DNA from: an uncultured Verrucomicrobiota bacterium
GTDB taxonomy: Bacteria; Verrucomicrobiota; Verrucomicrobiia; Limisphaerales; UBA9464
Assembly (NCBI GenBank): GCA_903896505.1
Contig: CAITXU010000170.1
Coordinates: 1-62,374, forward strand
Length of the DNA: 62,374 nucleotides
Reading direction: 5' to 3'
Below, in pieces: positions 1-8,509 of this stretch. Within the stretch, counting starts at the first letter, position 1, and each line of letters starts with the position of its first letter. The position numbers were made by a program, and so were the translations under genes. The notes below the pieces were generated by a model. It did not search any database. It saw only the letters and a list, made by a program, of their open reading frames with translations, and was not told where the DNA came from.

Positions 1-854
1 GGCCATAGTTGTTCGTCATGTAGACGTTGACCGACTTGTAACCAGGGCTTCCGGATACATCGAGCAGAGTGCTCGGCCAGAATGTTAAAGCACTGCCAGA
101 AAGCGCCAACTTCGCCCCGGCTACCGACGTCAAACTTTTGGCGGTTGGCGTAGTTGAGAAGTCGAAGGCTGAGGTAACGGCAATCTTGAAAGGCGTAGAC
201 TCTGCGGGCTGATCCATCGATGTCACGTGGCGAATCGACGCCCCCGAGAAAGGGGTCCGCCCCGCGAAAAGTACGCGAAGGTGGAAGATTGGTCAGCACC
301 CCGATGACAACATTTCCCGACTGCCGGATGACCTTGGCCAGGACGTTGTCCGAGTTCACCAGGTTGGTGCCGTCGTCGTCCACCCATGGGACCTTCCCGT
401 GATCCGGACGCTCGTCCGCCAGAATAATGTCCAGGCCAATCTCTTGCGCCCCCTGTCGATTGAGTTCCCGAATGACCCGGCCAAATAGATGCCTGGGCAA
501 CGGCGGACCGTACGCGGTGCCTAACGGATATCCATGGCCCAACCTGCGAATCGTGGTGTCGTCGATAGTGACCATCCCGAGGTTGGTGGTCAGTGGTGGT
601 GCAACTCGTGCGGCCTGACCCACCCGCAAATCGTACAGGATAAGCTCCAACCGATGGAAAAGATCGTACTTCCGACCTGCCTCCATCCATTGAGATGTGG
701 TCCAATCCCTGGCTGGCAATTCTTTGGGGACCGGAACCACCGGTTTGCGGTCCAGCCATCCGGTAACTGACGTCAGCAGGCAGCCGATAGTGAGGATGCA
801 GAATGCCACCCAAAACGGTGCCGCCCGATGAATCCAGGTGGGAATGAGGCGCAT
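1..854 (-). CDS. CHASE2 domain membrane protein (3' end beyond window)
   Basis: This minus-strand frame is open for 284 codons from an ATG at 854 to the window edge, so the C-terminus is missing. Residues about 11-33 form one hydrophobic helix. The segment from about 70 to 215 has the look of an extracytoplasmic CHASE2 sensor: YDLR, then MVTIDD, GLDIIL, and finally DIDGSARRVYAF, which matches the usual D-x-DG-x-x-RR block. CHASE2 usually precedes transmembrane helices and an adenylate cyclase, kinase or diguanylate cyclase output domain; here the output is outside the window. The last 65 or so codons do not resemble CHASE2 and I cannot place them. It lies just downstream of a fecR-like gene on the same strand, a pairing I recall from Verrucomicrobia, but a terminator hairpin separates the two. 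Confidence 0.7.
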   Translation of the reverse strand, partial: MRLIPTWIHRAAPFWVAFCILTIGCLLTSVTGWLDRKPVVPVPKELPARDWTTSQWMEAGRKYDLFHRLELILYDLRVGQAARVAPPLTTNLGMVTIDDTTIRRLGHGYPLGTAYGPPLPRHLFGRVIRELNRQGAQEIGLDIILADERPDHGKVPWVDDDGTNLVNSDNVLAKVIRQSGNVVIGVLTNLPPSRTFRGADPFLGGVDSPRDIDGSARRVYAFQDCRYLSLRLLNYANRQKFDVGSRGEVGAFWQCFNILAEHSARCIRKPWLQVGQRLHDEQLW

Positions 855-860
855 TTAACA

Positions 861-891
861 AAAAACCCAGAACAACAACGTTGTTCTGGGT
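861..891 (-). terminator. Rho-independent terminator after the fecR-like gene
   Basis: On the minus strand a perfect 12-bp stem (ACCCAGAACAAC pairing with GTTGTTCTGGGT, 3-nt loop) is followed at once by five T residues. It lies 31 bases past the fecR-like stop codon. The U-tract almost touches the start codon of the CHASE2 gene at 854, so it may act as a partial terminator or attenuator between the two genes. Confidence 0.8.
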
Positions 892-921
892 AAATTGTGT
901 TCGAAATCGGGGGGCTAACCG

Positions 922-1608
922 CTACTTCTTCGACCCGACGACCGGAGAAATAAAGGTAATGGGACCAATGGGAACTGGGAGGTCGTTGTCAAAGACCGTC
1001 TCCGAACCGAACGGAGCCTTCGTGCCAGGCGGGATTTCAACAACTCCCGGGATGGAAGGGTCAAACATCTGACCGGCAGAGACATTGAAATTTGCCGGGC
1101 GCCCGGTGGAAGGGTCCGTCCAAATCACATCGACCGATCCTTCAAAGACATAGACGACTCCAGCCTTTGTAGCCGTATAGACGGTTCCACGGATGGCGGC
1201 TGTTGTCGTGGGAGTGGAGACGGTGTAGGTCGATTGGGCCGATATCCGGTTGACGCGACCGCTGAAACTTCCCTCCTTCGCCCCAAGCTTGGTCGAAATC
1301 ACCGTCTCCGAACCTGAATCGTCGTACGTCAGGTCGTCGATGGATACCTTGGAGTTTTCGTCGATGAGAAGGTCCGGGCCGTTTTTCCCGATATCCAACC
1401 GGGCGAGCGACTTCTCAGCCGTTGCCACGATGGAACCGGGCTTGGCAAACTCGCCGGCCTTGGCGGGATTGCTGTCAACCGTCACCGTTCCTTGCACCTT
1501 CACAAACTTGGCTGCGCCAGTTTGCGGAGTGGCGACCGCCGCGACCGACGCGGTGATTGCCGCTGCGATAAGCCCCAGCAGCGGATTGATTTTCGAAAAT
1601 CTGTTCAT
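922..1608 (-). CDS. FecR domain-containing secreted protein
   Basis: This 228-residue protein starts at the ATG at 1608; the upstream in-frame TTG at 1623 would add five residues before the signal peptide. Residues 1-28 are a Sec signal peptide (INPLLGLIAAAITASVAAVA). The rest is a beta-rich FecR-like domain: KFVKVQGTVTVDS near the start, then a DLLIDENSKVSIDDL strand pair, then AAIRGTVY, a recognisable core motif of FecR domains. FecR proteins are classically sigma-factor regulators, but in this phylum secreted FecR-only proteins often sit beside CHASE2 genes, as here. No sigma factor gene is visible nearby. The exact role is unknown. Confidence 0.75.
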   Translation of the reverse strand: MNRFSKINPLLGLIAAAITASVAAVATPQTGAAKFVKVQGTVTVDSNPAKAGEFAKPGSIVATAEKSLARLDIGKNGPDLLIDENSKVSIDDLTYDDSGSETVISTKLGAKEGSFSGRVNRISAQSTYTVSTPTTTAAIRGTVYTATKAGVVYVFEGSVDVIWTDPSTGRPANFNVSAGQMFDPSIPGVVEIPPGTKAPFGSETVFDNDLPVPIGPITFISPVVGSKK

Positions 1609-1780
1609 GGCAAAGCCTTTCAAGTGCGATATCTAACTGTCTTGTAGACTACTGGGAGGTTCTCCAAAGTCAATGCCTTTTGGCCCGGCGGTTGACTTCA
1701 TTTTTTCCCGCCCCTTCCGTCCACTCGTTGGACTGAGACTCTTTCTGGTCATTCCGCCCGACGTTGGGTAGGTTTGGCTC

Positions 1781-3457
1781 ATGTTTCACCGATTCCGCTT
1801 CCTCTGGCTACCCTTTCTGTGCATCGGGGTGGCTCTCGGCGGGCCGGACGACGATTATATCGCGGTTTATCGCATCCTTTCCAATGCCGATGCGGAACAA
1901 ATCCAAGGCCATAATCTCGATGCCCGCCGGAATTTTCAGGAGGCCCGGGAGCGACTTCTGGCTCTTCATCGCGCCTATCCCAGTTGGAACGAAAAGGTGG
2001 TTGGATTTCGACTGCGTTACATTGAGGAGAAACTGACCCAGCTGGGCCCCGAAGTCCCGGGTACCCCGAGTTCCCCGACGCAGCCTTCTCCGCCGGCCTC
2101 GACCACTCCACCGATGGCACCCGAAGGCGAAGTGCTGGACCAGTTTAACCGCCTTAACCAGCAAATCGGCGAATTAACCCGGGACCGACAGGTTCTTGAA
2201 GCCAAGCTTCGCGAAGCCCTTTCCGCCCAACCCGCTCCCATCGACCCTCGAGAACTCCAACAGGCAGTCGAAAAAATTTCCGCTCTTCAAGCCACCAATC
2301 ACGCTCTCTCCCTTCAACTGGAGCGACAGGTGGCGGAACGCAAGAATCTCGTGGAAAAAGTCGTCGCCGATGAAGCTCGGGAAGCCCTCAACGAAGCCAA
2401 TCGTCAGCTGATGTCTCAACGGACGGTCCTGGCCAGTCTCACAAAAGAGCGATCCGAGCTGGACTTGGAACTCAAGCGACTCCGGGAAGGGGAATTGAAG
2501 GGACTCAAGTCGGAAAACTCAGTACTCAAGTCCCAGGTTTCGGAGTTAAAATCCGATACCGAGCGAGGACGTCAAATCGCCGATTTGTCCGGAAAATTGA
2601 GTGCCCTTCAGGACCGTTTCGACGCCGCCGAAAAGGAAAATGCGGGTCTCCTGTCCGACAAGGCGCGTCTCGAGAAGCAGATTGAGGACTTCCGCTCCCA
2701 CCAAACAGAGGAAACATCCGTCCGCATTCGAAAACTGGAGACGGACCTGACTTTGGCTCGGGCCGACCAGGGGCGCCAAGCCGCCCGGGTCCAGCAATTG
2801 ACGCTCGATTTGGAAAAAGAAACGGGCAAGGCCGGTTTCTTACAAAATGAGAATCAGGCCCTTTCGAACCGTGTGGTGGCCCTCGCCGGTCAATTGGCCA
2901 ACTCGCAGAAGGCGGAAGCGGCACTGGTGGCAGAACGGTTGCATCGGCAGGAATTGGAAGTTCAATTAAAGGCTGCAGAGCAGCGACTCTCGGTGGCCTC
3001 CGTTCCGGATGGGAGAGGCCCGACCGACGATGGAGCCCCCTCCGATGCCGCTGCTGCGGCTGCCGTCAGGGCGTCACAGGTCGAAATACTCGATGCCGAG
3101 GTCAAGCGACTCCGGGAATCCCTCCAAAGTGGGCGCGAACGGGAATCGCGGTTGCAGGCGCTTCTGACGGAAGCGGACCGTCAGCGCCAGGTTTGGGCGA
3201 CCGAAAAAGCGGATCTGCTGGCCCGCCTGCAACAAATGGAACGGTCAACGGGGCGCGACTCCAGTGCCTCCAATGCGCAACCTTACCCAAAGTTGGTCGC
3301 CCGTGTACGCGAATTGGAAAATCAACGCGACGAATTGACCCGGAAACTGGCTGAAGCCTCGTTGCGGGTCGACACGGAAGGCAACGTCATTCGAGAAATC
3401 CCGCCGGTCACCCCTCGTGAACATGCTGTTGAGTTCCGGCTGAAACGCGCACTATGA
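1781..3457 (+). CDS. Secreted long coiled-coil protein
   Basis: This 558-residue protein has an N-terminal signal peptide (residues 1-20, FLWLPFLCIGVALGG). Residues about 25-90 form a helical domain (YIAVYRILSNADA, then HRAYPSWNEKVVGFRLRY) that resembles a TPR-like repeat. A Pro/Thr/Ser linker follows (about 93-115), then roughly 400 residues of heptad-rich, Glu/Arg/Lys/Leu-rich coiled coil (repeated LRE, LEK, LTKE patterns). No catalytic motif is visible. It is probably a periplasmic or envelope-associated structural coiled coil. It faces the convergent oxyR-like gene, with only eight bases between the two stop codons. The ATG at 1781 is preceded by a weak AGG ribosome-binding site. Confidence 0.65.
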   Translation: MFHRFRFLWLPFLCIGVALGGPDDDYIAVYRILSNADAEQIQGHNLDARRNFQEARERLLALHRAYPSWNEKVVGFRLRYIEEKLTQLGPEVPGTPSSPTQPSPPASTTPPMAPEGEVLDQFNRLNQQIGELTRDRQVLEAKLREALSAQPAPIDPRELQQAVEKISALQATNHALSLQLERQVAERKNLVEKVVADEAREALNEANRQLMSQRTVLASLTKERSELDLELKRLREGELKGLKSENSVLKSQVSELKSDTERGRQIADLSGKLSALQDRFDAAEKENAGLLSDKARLEKQIEDFRSHQTEETSVRIRKLETDLTLARADQGRQAARVQQLTLDLEKETGKAGFLQNENQALSNRVVALAGQLANSQKAEAALVAERLHRQELEVQLKAAEQRLSVASVPDGRGPTDDGAPSDAAAAAAVRASQVEILDAEVKRLRESLQSGRERESRLQALLTEADRQRQVWATEKADLLARLQQMERSTGRDSSASNAQPYPKLVARVRELENQRDELTRKLAEASLRVDTEGNVIREIPPVTPREHAVEFRLKRAL

Positions 3458-3465
3458 CCGCCTTG

Positions 3466-4344
3466 CTACTTGGAGGAGGAAATACCCTCCAGAAACTCTC
3501 GGGCGGCTCGGCGCAAGTCCCGTTGCTTCAGCCAGACGGCCAGGATTTTTCGGCGTGGTTTGATTCCCTGAAGTGAACGATAGGCCGGGCTGTTCTTCCC
3601 GAGTCGCTGAACAGCCATTTCCGGGATTAGTGAAAGGCCCAGCCCGGCCCTGACCAGGGCCTGAAGTGTTTCCAGTTGGGCACTGCGAAAACTAATTTGG
3701 GGACGGAGTTCACGCCGATGACAAAAGCTGAGGACTTGATCGCCGAGGCAATGGCCTTCTTTCATTAGAATGAACCGCTCGTTTTCCAGATCAACGGCCG
3801 AGATTTCAGCTCGATCGGCCAATGCATGGTGGGGAGGGAGCGCCAACAGCAGTTCTTCTTCCAACAATTCCAGTGTCTGAAGTCCCCGCTCTTCGAACGG
3901 GTTGCTCACCAACGCGAAATCCAGATCGCAGGCAAGCACCTGACGCGTGAGCTGCGAAGTGGTGTCCTCCTGGACGATGACTTCCAGACCCGGATATTTC
4001 GGAGTAAACCGTGCCATCATCCCGGGCAAAAGGTAAGGGGCGATCGTGGGCAGCACACCCAGCCGGAGGGTTCCGGTTTTGAGGTCTTGTGCCTCGGACA
4101 CTTCCCGACGTGCGGCCTCGACCTCCTCCAGGATGGTGGCGGCCCGCCGAAGAAAGGCATCGCCAGCACTGGTCAATCGGGCTTCCCGGCGGGTGCGTTC
4201 AAATAATCGTTCCCCCAACTCGGCTTCAAGTTTTTGAATTTGCTGACTCAAGGAAGGCTGCGAAACGTGACATAGCTCCGCCGCCCGAGAAAAATTGCGT
4301 GTACGGGCCAGGGCGACGACGTAGCGCAATTGGTGCATTTCCAT
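3466..4344 (-). CDS. oxyR: OxyR-type LysR family redox regulator
   Basis: This 292-residue LysR-family regulator has the winged HTH at residues 1-60 (MHQLRYVVALA, then FSRAAELCHVSQPSLSQQI) and an effector domain from about 90. The diagnostic feature is the KEGHCLGDQVLSFC segment, which places Cys at residues 199 and 208, the same numbers as the peroxide-sensing pair of E. coli OxyR, with the same GHC-L-x-DQ surroundings. It should therefore sense H2O2 by disulfide formation. An ATAG-N7-CTAT inverted repeat, the OxyR core element, lies across its own start codon (4343-4357), so autoregulation is likely. A second methionine at residue 3 is an alternative start. It is divergent from a duplicated control region leading to a PEP-CTERM gene. 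Confidence 0.88.
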   Translation of the reverse strand: MEMHQLRYVVALARTRNFSRAAELCHVSQPSLSQQIQKLEAELGERLFERTRREARLTSAGDAFLRRAATILEEVEAARREVSEAQDLKTGTLRLGVLPTIAPYLLPGMMARFTPKYPGLEVIVQEDTTSQLTRQVLACDLDFALVSNPFEERGLQTLELLEEELLLALPPHHALADRAEISAVDLENERFILMKEGHCLGDQVLSFCHRRELRPQISFRSAQLETLQALVRAGLGLSLIPEMAVQRLGKNSPAYRSLQGIKPRRKILAVWLKQRDLRRAAREFLEGISSSK

Positions 4345-4357
4345 AGGCTATGCCTAT
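4343..4357. promoter_or_regulatory. OxyR-like binding site 1 (ATAG-N7-CTAT)
   Basis: ATAGGC-TAT-GCCTAT is an inverted repeat with 6-bp arms. It keeps the ATAG-N7-CTAT core known for OxyR targets and overlaps the start codon of the oxyR-like gene. The established OxyR consensus has four ATAG/CTAT elements; only one ATAG/CTAT pair is visible here. Binding is inferred. Confidence 0.6.
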
Positions 4358-4418
4358 AGTAATCGACGATTCTGGACCGTCCAATCAGGAAGGGGTTGGT
4401 GGTGCGAATCGAGATGGG

Positions 4419-4437
4419 TTCTTAGGAATCATAAGAA
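4419..4437. promoter_or_regulatory. Conserved inverted repeat, copy 1 (TTCTTA-N7-TAAGAA)
   Basis: TTCTTA and TAAGAA form perfect 6-bp arms around a 7-base spacer. The same element recurs in the second copy at 4731-4749, at matching distance from the OxyR-like box and from a TTGAC box. It looks like an operator for an unidentified dimeric regulator. Confidence 0.5.
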
Positions 4438-4507
4438 AGCGGTGGCGGTATTCGTACCGGTCCTAAATCGGCTTGACGGGAAAATTTGTTCAGGTCATCC
4501 ACAATAA

Positions 4508-4597
4508 GTAAGTATCAAGCCGTCCACCTGGGTCCTGGCGGGAGTCGGCTTGGCAGCGTTGACGACGATGGGGCGGGTGCGGTCGAAGGGCAATTGA
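4508..4597 (+). pseudogene. C-terminal relic of a second PEP-CTERM gene
   Basis: Bases 4517-4597 encode KPSTWVLAGVGLAALTTMG and a few basic residues before a TGA stop. This aligns closely with the C-terminal sorting tail of the intact PEP-CTERM gene that follows (EPSTWVLTGIGFVALATMS). There is no start codon and no body: an in-frame TAA at 4505 precedes it, and the control region described above runs directly into it. The simplest reading is a duplicated promoter-plus-gene unit that lost almost its whole coding body, leaving the promoter side and the membrane anchor. Confidence 0.75.
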
Positions 4598-4648
4598 CCC
4601 GTTAGGTGTTGCCTTTTAAGGCAGGTCGGAGGCGCAACACAGTTGGTG

Positions 4649-4677
4649 CAATACCATAGGTAGTACCTATGGTATTG
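4649..4677. promoter_or_regulatory. OxyR-like binding site 2, 29-bp perfect palindrome
   Basis: This is a perfect palindrome with 14-bp arms around a central base at 4663. Its middle (4656-4670) reads ATAGGTAGTACCTAT, an exact match to the OxyR half-consensus ATAG-n-T-nnn-A-n-CTAT. It lies 177 bases upstream of the PEP-CTERM start codon. Confidence 0.65.
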
Positions 4678-4730
4678 AAGAACGCGGGTCGGCCCATCAG
4701 GGGGCTGTTTGTCGCACCGATTGATTTCGA

Positions 4731-4749
4731 TTCTTAGGAATGATAAGAG
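4731..4749. promoter_or_regulatory. Conserved inverted repeat, copy 2 (TTCTTA-N7-TAAGA)
   Basis: This is the second copy of the element at 4419-4437, with 5-bp perfect arms and a 7-base spacer. A TTGACC box lies at 4785-4790, 54 bases from the start of this element, the same spacing as in copy 1. I cannot identify a convincing -10 hexamer downstream of it. Confidence 0.5.
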
Positions 4750-4853
4750 GTGGAGGGCCGAATGAATTCCGGTCTGAAATCAACTTGACCGTATAACCGC
4801 TTAAAGGCAGTGATGTACCGTACTCATCAAACCTTTCACAACCTCAAGATAAC

Positions 4854-5639
4854 ATGAGAGCCACTGCGTCTCCGACCTGGATTGCCGTCACCGCCGTCAT
4901 TTACAGTCTGGGAAGCCTCAGGGCATCGGCCGATGATATAACGGTTGAAAATCCCGGTTTTGAAGCCTTGGCAGGCCCTTCGTATGTCGCCAGCCAACCA
5001 GCCCACTTCAGCAATAGCGGACTTCTGTTGCCCGGACACTATTCCATTCTCGCTGGACTCGGATCGACAGCAGACGGCTTTGGGGCCAACGACCCCATTC
5101 CCGGTTGGACGGTCATTTCCGGCGCCGGAACCATCAACTACAACACGACGCCATACTTCCAAAATGGAGTTGGCTCGACTGATGGACAGAATGTGGCCTG
5201 GGTAAACCGTATCGGTTCAATCAATCAAACCCTTGGGGCCACCTATCAGGTGGGTTTGAACTATGAATTGAAGGTGGATGTGAGTTCGCTGATCGGAATT
5301 GCTTCGCCAGGCTTCAAGGTCGGCTTTTTTGCAAATGGGGTCGAAGTGGCCACAGCGGTGAATTCTGTGACCATAACGCCCGGCGTCTATTCGACGGTCA
5401 CGGTTGATACCTCCGTTGCAGCAGATTCATTCTATGCTGGACAACCGATCACCCTTCAATTGGGCATTCCGGCGGAGGGGGCCGCGAATTCTCAAGTGGT
5501 GTTCGACAATGTCCGCGTGACGACTTCTGGGACCGCGGTGCCGGAGCCGTCCACCTGGGTCCTGACAGGAATCGGGTTTGTAGCATTGGCGACGATGAGC
5601 CGGGTACGGCACTGCTCGATTACGCGACGTGACAGTTGA
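4854..5639 (+). CDS. PEP-CTERM sorted exported protein
   Basis: This 261-residue protein has a Sec signal peptide (residues 1-27, ending ASA) and a beta-sandwich-like body (VENPGFEALAG at about 31, DGQNVAW at about 110, VVFDNVRV near 220), the layout of PEP-CTERM proteins with a choice-of-anchor or carbohydrate-binding fold. VPEPSTWVLTGIGFVALATM from residue 229 followed by basic residues is a classic PEP-CTERM tail: a PEP motif, one membrane helix and a positive end. It is therefore expected to be processed by an exosortase, which is not in this window. The gene is preceded by an OxyR-type palindrome, so expression may respond to oxidants. A decayed paralogue tail lies upstream at 4508-4597. 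Confidence 0.85.
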   Translation: MRATASPTWIAVTAVIYSLGSLRASADDITVENPGFEALAGPSYVASQPAHFSNSGLLLPGHYSILAGLGSTADGFGANDPIPGWTVISGAGTINYNTTPYFQNGVGSTDGQNVAWVNRIGSINQTLGATYQVGLNYELKVDVSSLIGIASPGFKVGFFANGVEVATAVNSVTITPGVYSTVTVDTSVAADSFYAGQPITLQLGIPAEGAANSQVVFDNVRVTTSGTAVPEPSTWVLTGIGFVALATMSRVRHCSITRRDS

Positions 5640-5708
5640 GGCCGGGCGAACTGGCCTCGGGCAGGTCACGGCTTGTTCCCGGTGGAACAGGTGCGATGGT
5701 TGAAGCGC

Positions 5709-6602
5709 ATGTTTCTACGTCGATCGCAAGTGAGGAGAATTGCTTCAGCGTTCTTCCTTCTTGGTTGCCTGGCTGCAGTGGCACTCACGGGTTGCACCGC
5801 CCTGATGCCGCATGAGATTCGGGTCGTGGAACGCAGAGCAAGGGCCGAAGCCGACAAACTCCGGGAGGAACGCCCCGCCGCTTTTCAAACGGTCGTGGTT
5901 GGAAATCGACCTCTGCATTATGTGGAGGTCACGGATAATGAAGTGAAACCACTCGTTCTTTTCGTCCATGGCTCCCCTGGCGATTGGAGCGCCTGGGTTC
6001 AGTATCTAAACGACCCGGATTTGCGACAACGGGCACACCTTGTTTCCGTGGATCGACCGGGTTTTGGTGGATCGGGTGAAGGGAGGGTTGAACGGTCGCT
6101 CCAACGACAATGTGAAGATATTTCAGTGCTTTTAAAGAAAGCCATTCCCGGACAGCGGGTTGTCGTGGTCGGACATTCCTATGGTGGTCCGGTGGCTGCG
6201 CGGTTGATGATGAATGGCGACAACCGAATATCCGATGGTATCATTTTGGCGGGCGCTATTGATCCGGACCAGGAAAAGACCAAATGGTATCAATATCCAG
6301 CCGACTGGGCTCCCTTGACTTGGCTGCTTCCGAACAGCCTGGTGGTTGCCAACCGGGAAATTCGCGCGCTGAAATCAGAATTAACCTCCATGCTTCCTTA
6401 TTGGAAAGAGGTGACCCAACGCGTCTCTGTGATTCAGGGAGGAAAAGACGATCTGGTCTCACCAGAAAATGCGGATTTCGCCGCACGAATGCTGACTCAT
6501 GCCGCCTCTGTCAACATTATCCGAATCCCCGAAATGAACCACTTCATTCCATGGTCCCAATACGCCGTGGTCAAAGCCGAGATATTAAAGCATCTCGAAT
6601 AA
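5709..6602 (+). CDS. Lipoprotein alpha/beta hydrolase
   Basis: This is a 297-residue protein from the ATG at 5709. A TTG at 5673 in the same frame would extend it, but the ATG gives a better lipoprotein signal: basic [10 protein letters not shown], a hydrophobic run, then the lipobox ALTGC with Cys29 as the lipidated residue. The alpha/beta-hydrolase fold is clear: oxyanion segment FVHGSPGDW (about 86), GHSYGG with nucleophile Ser157, an acidic residue in GGKDDLVSP (about 247) and catalytic His278 in MNHFIPW. The substrate is unknown; esterase or lipase activity at the membrane is likely. Its last 18 bases overlap the end of the convergent adenine deaminase gene. Confidence 0.85.
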   Translation: MFLRRSQVRRIASAFFLLGCLAAVALTGCTALMPHEIRVVERRARAEADKLREERPAAFQTVVVGNRPLHYVEVTDNEVKPLVLFVHGSPGDWSAWVQYLNDPDLRQRAHLVSVDRPGFGGSGEGRVERSLQRQCEDISVLLKKAIPGQRVVVVGHSYGGPVAARLMMNGDNRISDGIILAGAIDPDQEKTKWYQYPADWAPLTWLLPNSLVVANREIRALKSELTSMLPYWKEVTQRVSVIQGGKDDLVSPENADFAARMLTHAASVNIIRIPEMNHFIPWSQYAVVKAEILKHLE

Positions 6603-8390
6603 TGGCACGATCTCCATTCCTGGAACTGTGACCAGCCCCCGGTCGGTCAGTCGAATTTCAGGGATGACCGACAGGGGCAACAGGTTGAATCCCATATAAG
6701 GCAGCAGGCAACCGGCTTCGGTCCAAACTTGCTTGAGTTGCCGGGTCTCTGCGGCGACGACCGAGGCTCGTTGGTCGGACAGAAGTCCTGCGATGGGTAG
6801 GGCGACACCGGCGAGCACGTGCCCATTGAGGACGACGCAGACTCCGCCCTGGTTCCGACGGAGATACTCAACGGCCACCCGCATGTCCTGTTTATCGGTG
6901 CCGGCTACGACGAGATTGTGGGCGTCATGCCCGACACTGCTGGCCACCGCACCGTGTTTCAGGCCGAAATCCTGTAGAAGGCCAAATCCAACCCCACCGG
7001 TTTTTCCGTGGCGCTCAATCACCGTCAAAAAGCACAGGTCGCGATTCTGCTGAAAGGTATCCGCCCAGGTCGGTCCAGGGTTCAGGGGGCGACGTTCGTG
7101 AAAGGTCAAAATCCCGGGTAGGGCCACGCGCAGGATGTTGGCGGTCACCGGTCCTGAAGGGAGCTCCGGAATGAGTTGAACATCGGACGTGACGTGGACT
7201 GTTTGATAGGCGGCTGCGGGGTATCGGTATGGCCGGTTGAGGGCGGCCTCAAGCAACGGGGTGATTCGGCGGTCTTCCACAACCAATTCCCCGCCGTACC
7301 AGGTGGACTGCGGTTCCATCGAATCGTTGAGCAGAACGATGTCGGCCCGGCGGCCTGGTCCCAAGGCTCCCAGTTCTGCATCCAGGTGGAAGCGCGTGGC
7401 CGGATGCAGTGACCCAAGGCTCCAGGCGGTCGCTGGCGCAAGACCCGCCGCCTGAGCCTGGCGCACCACCCAGTCGAGCCCAAAGGCAAAGAGATCATCG
7501 GCATCCCGGTCATCGGTGCAAACGCAGACCCGTTTGGGGTTGGCTCCGAGCCGGGTCACGGCTTGGATTGCCAACGGCAGGGAATGCCACGGGGTGGTCG
7601 GATTGCCGCCCCTGAGAAAAATCCAGAGGCCCGCTTCCAGGAAATCCTCGGCAATTTGGGCATCAATAGCCTCGTGGGTATCGGTGATGCCACTGGCGGC
7701 ACCCGCGGCAACAAATTCACGACCATAGATGTGGCCACACACCGGTCGACCTCGCCGCAGGGCAGCCGCCAGAATGGCATGACTGCGTTCGTCTCCAAGG
7801 GCCACTGGGACGAAGTCCATCTTTTCCCCCAAGGCCACCGCCTCCGGCCAACGGTCAAAAATCCCGGCGATCTTGTCCGGGGTCAAATCCCCGCCTGCCG
7901 TTTCTAAATGGGCCGAAGTGGCTGGGACCGTGCTAGGAACGGTGAGAAAGATGTTGAGCGGCGCCTGACGGGCATCTTCCAGCATCCACTCGATTCCAGC
8001 CACGTCGCAAACGTTGCCGATTTCATGGCTGTCACAGAAGAGCGTTGTGGTTCCGTTGAGCAACGCGGCCTCGGCATAGGCGCAGGCGGTGATCATGGAG
8101 GATTCGATGTGCACATGAGGATCGACCAGTCCCGGGGCTAGAATTCCGCCTTGAACGTCATAGACCTGGGTGTCGGCACCCCGGATTGCCGAGCCCGAAG
8201 GTTGAATGGCAGCGATGCGCCCTTGGTGCACCCAGATTTCCCGGTCCAGTAGTAATCGCTCCGTATAGGCGGACAAAACGCGTGCCCCGCGAAGAACCAA
8301 ATCGGGCGGGGTTCGACCGTGCGCCACCGACGCCAGGCTCCGGGTGATTTCGTGGTGCGGAGGAACCGAAAAGCGGCTGAGGGTCTTCAT
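6585..8390 (-). CDS. ade: Adenine deaminase
   Basis: This 601-residue protein from the ATG at 8390 is close to the length of E. coli and Bacillus Ade. It belongs to the amidohydrolase superfamily: the metal-binding HxH is at residues 92-94 ([13 protein letters not shown]), followed by [16 protein letters not shown] and CTDDRD with further ligands, and the characteristic C-terminal Ade domain ([10 protein letters not shown], then GGVCVVLNG). The reaction is adenine to hypoxanthine plus ammonia, part of purine salvage in the cytoplasm, with Mn or Fe in the active site. In-frame codons upstream to 8459 exist but precede the normal family start. It is divergent from the M16 peptidase gene, with 119 bases between the starts. 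Confidence 0.9.
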   Translation of the reverse strand: MKTLSRFSVPPHHEITRSLASVAHGRTPPDLVLRGARVLSAYTERLLLDREIWVHQGRIAAIQPSGSAIRGADTQVYDVQGGILAPGLVDPHVHIESSMITACAYAEAALLNGTTTLFCDSHEIGNVCDVAGIEWMLEDARQAPLNIFLTVPSTVPATSAHLETAGGDLTPDKIAGIFDRWPEAVALGEKMDFVPVALGDERSHAILAAALRRGRPVCGHIYGREFVAAGAASGITDTHEAIDAQIAEDFLEAGLWIFLRGGNPTTPWHSLPLAIQAVTRLGANPKRVCVCTDDRDADDLFAFGLDWVVRQAQAAGLAPATAWSLGSLHPATRFHLDAELGALGPGRRADIVLLNDSMEPQSTWYGGELVVEDRRITPLLEAALNRPYRYPAAAYQTVHVTSDVQLIPELPSGPVTANILRVALPGILTFHERRPLNPGPTWADTFQQNRDLCFLTVIERHGKTGGVGFGLLQDFGLKHGAVASSVGHDAHNLVVAGTDKQDMRVAVEYLRRNQGGVCVVLNGHVLAGVALPIAGLLSDQRASVVAAETRQLKQVWTEAGCLLPYMGFNLLPLSVIPEIRLTDRGLVTVPGMEIVPLFEML

Positions 8391-8509
8391 GGCATCGGAG
8401 GGTTTGGGCCTGCGGCGGAGATGCTGCTTCGTCCCCGCGAAGGATGCAATGTCGGGCACGACCGCACGCCACGTTTGACGGACGTTCCGAGTCCGCGCAC
8501 GTTGGTCGG

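Larger units (their letters stand above)
4321..4790. repeat. Tandem duplication of the oxyR/PEP-CTERM control region
   Basis: Two copies of the same control region lie in tandem (about 4325-4480 and 4635-4790). Each contains, in order: a stretch like the first codons of the oxyR gene (TTGGTGCA...CCATAGG; copy 2 still encodes MVLHQL on the minus strand against MEMHQL in the real gene), an ATAG-N7-CTAT inverted repeat, a TTCTTA-N7-TAAGA inverted repeat 75-76 bases further on, and a TTGACS box exactly 54 bases after that. The bases between these elements have diverged much more than the elements themselves. Confidence 0.75.

Noticed and set aside
1..215. Frameshift in the CHASE2 gene near its truncated end
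   Set aside because: A first reading suggested a shift near 240, but recounting the CCCTTTCTC stretch showed the CHASE2 frame stays open; only the unfamiliar tail remains unexplained.
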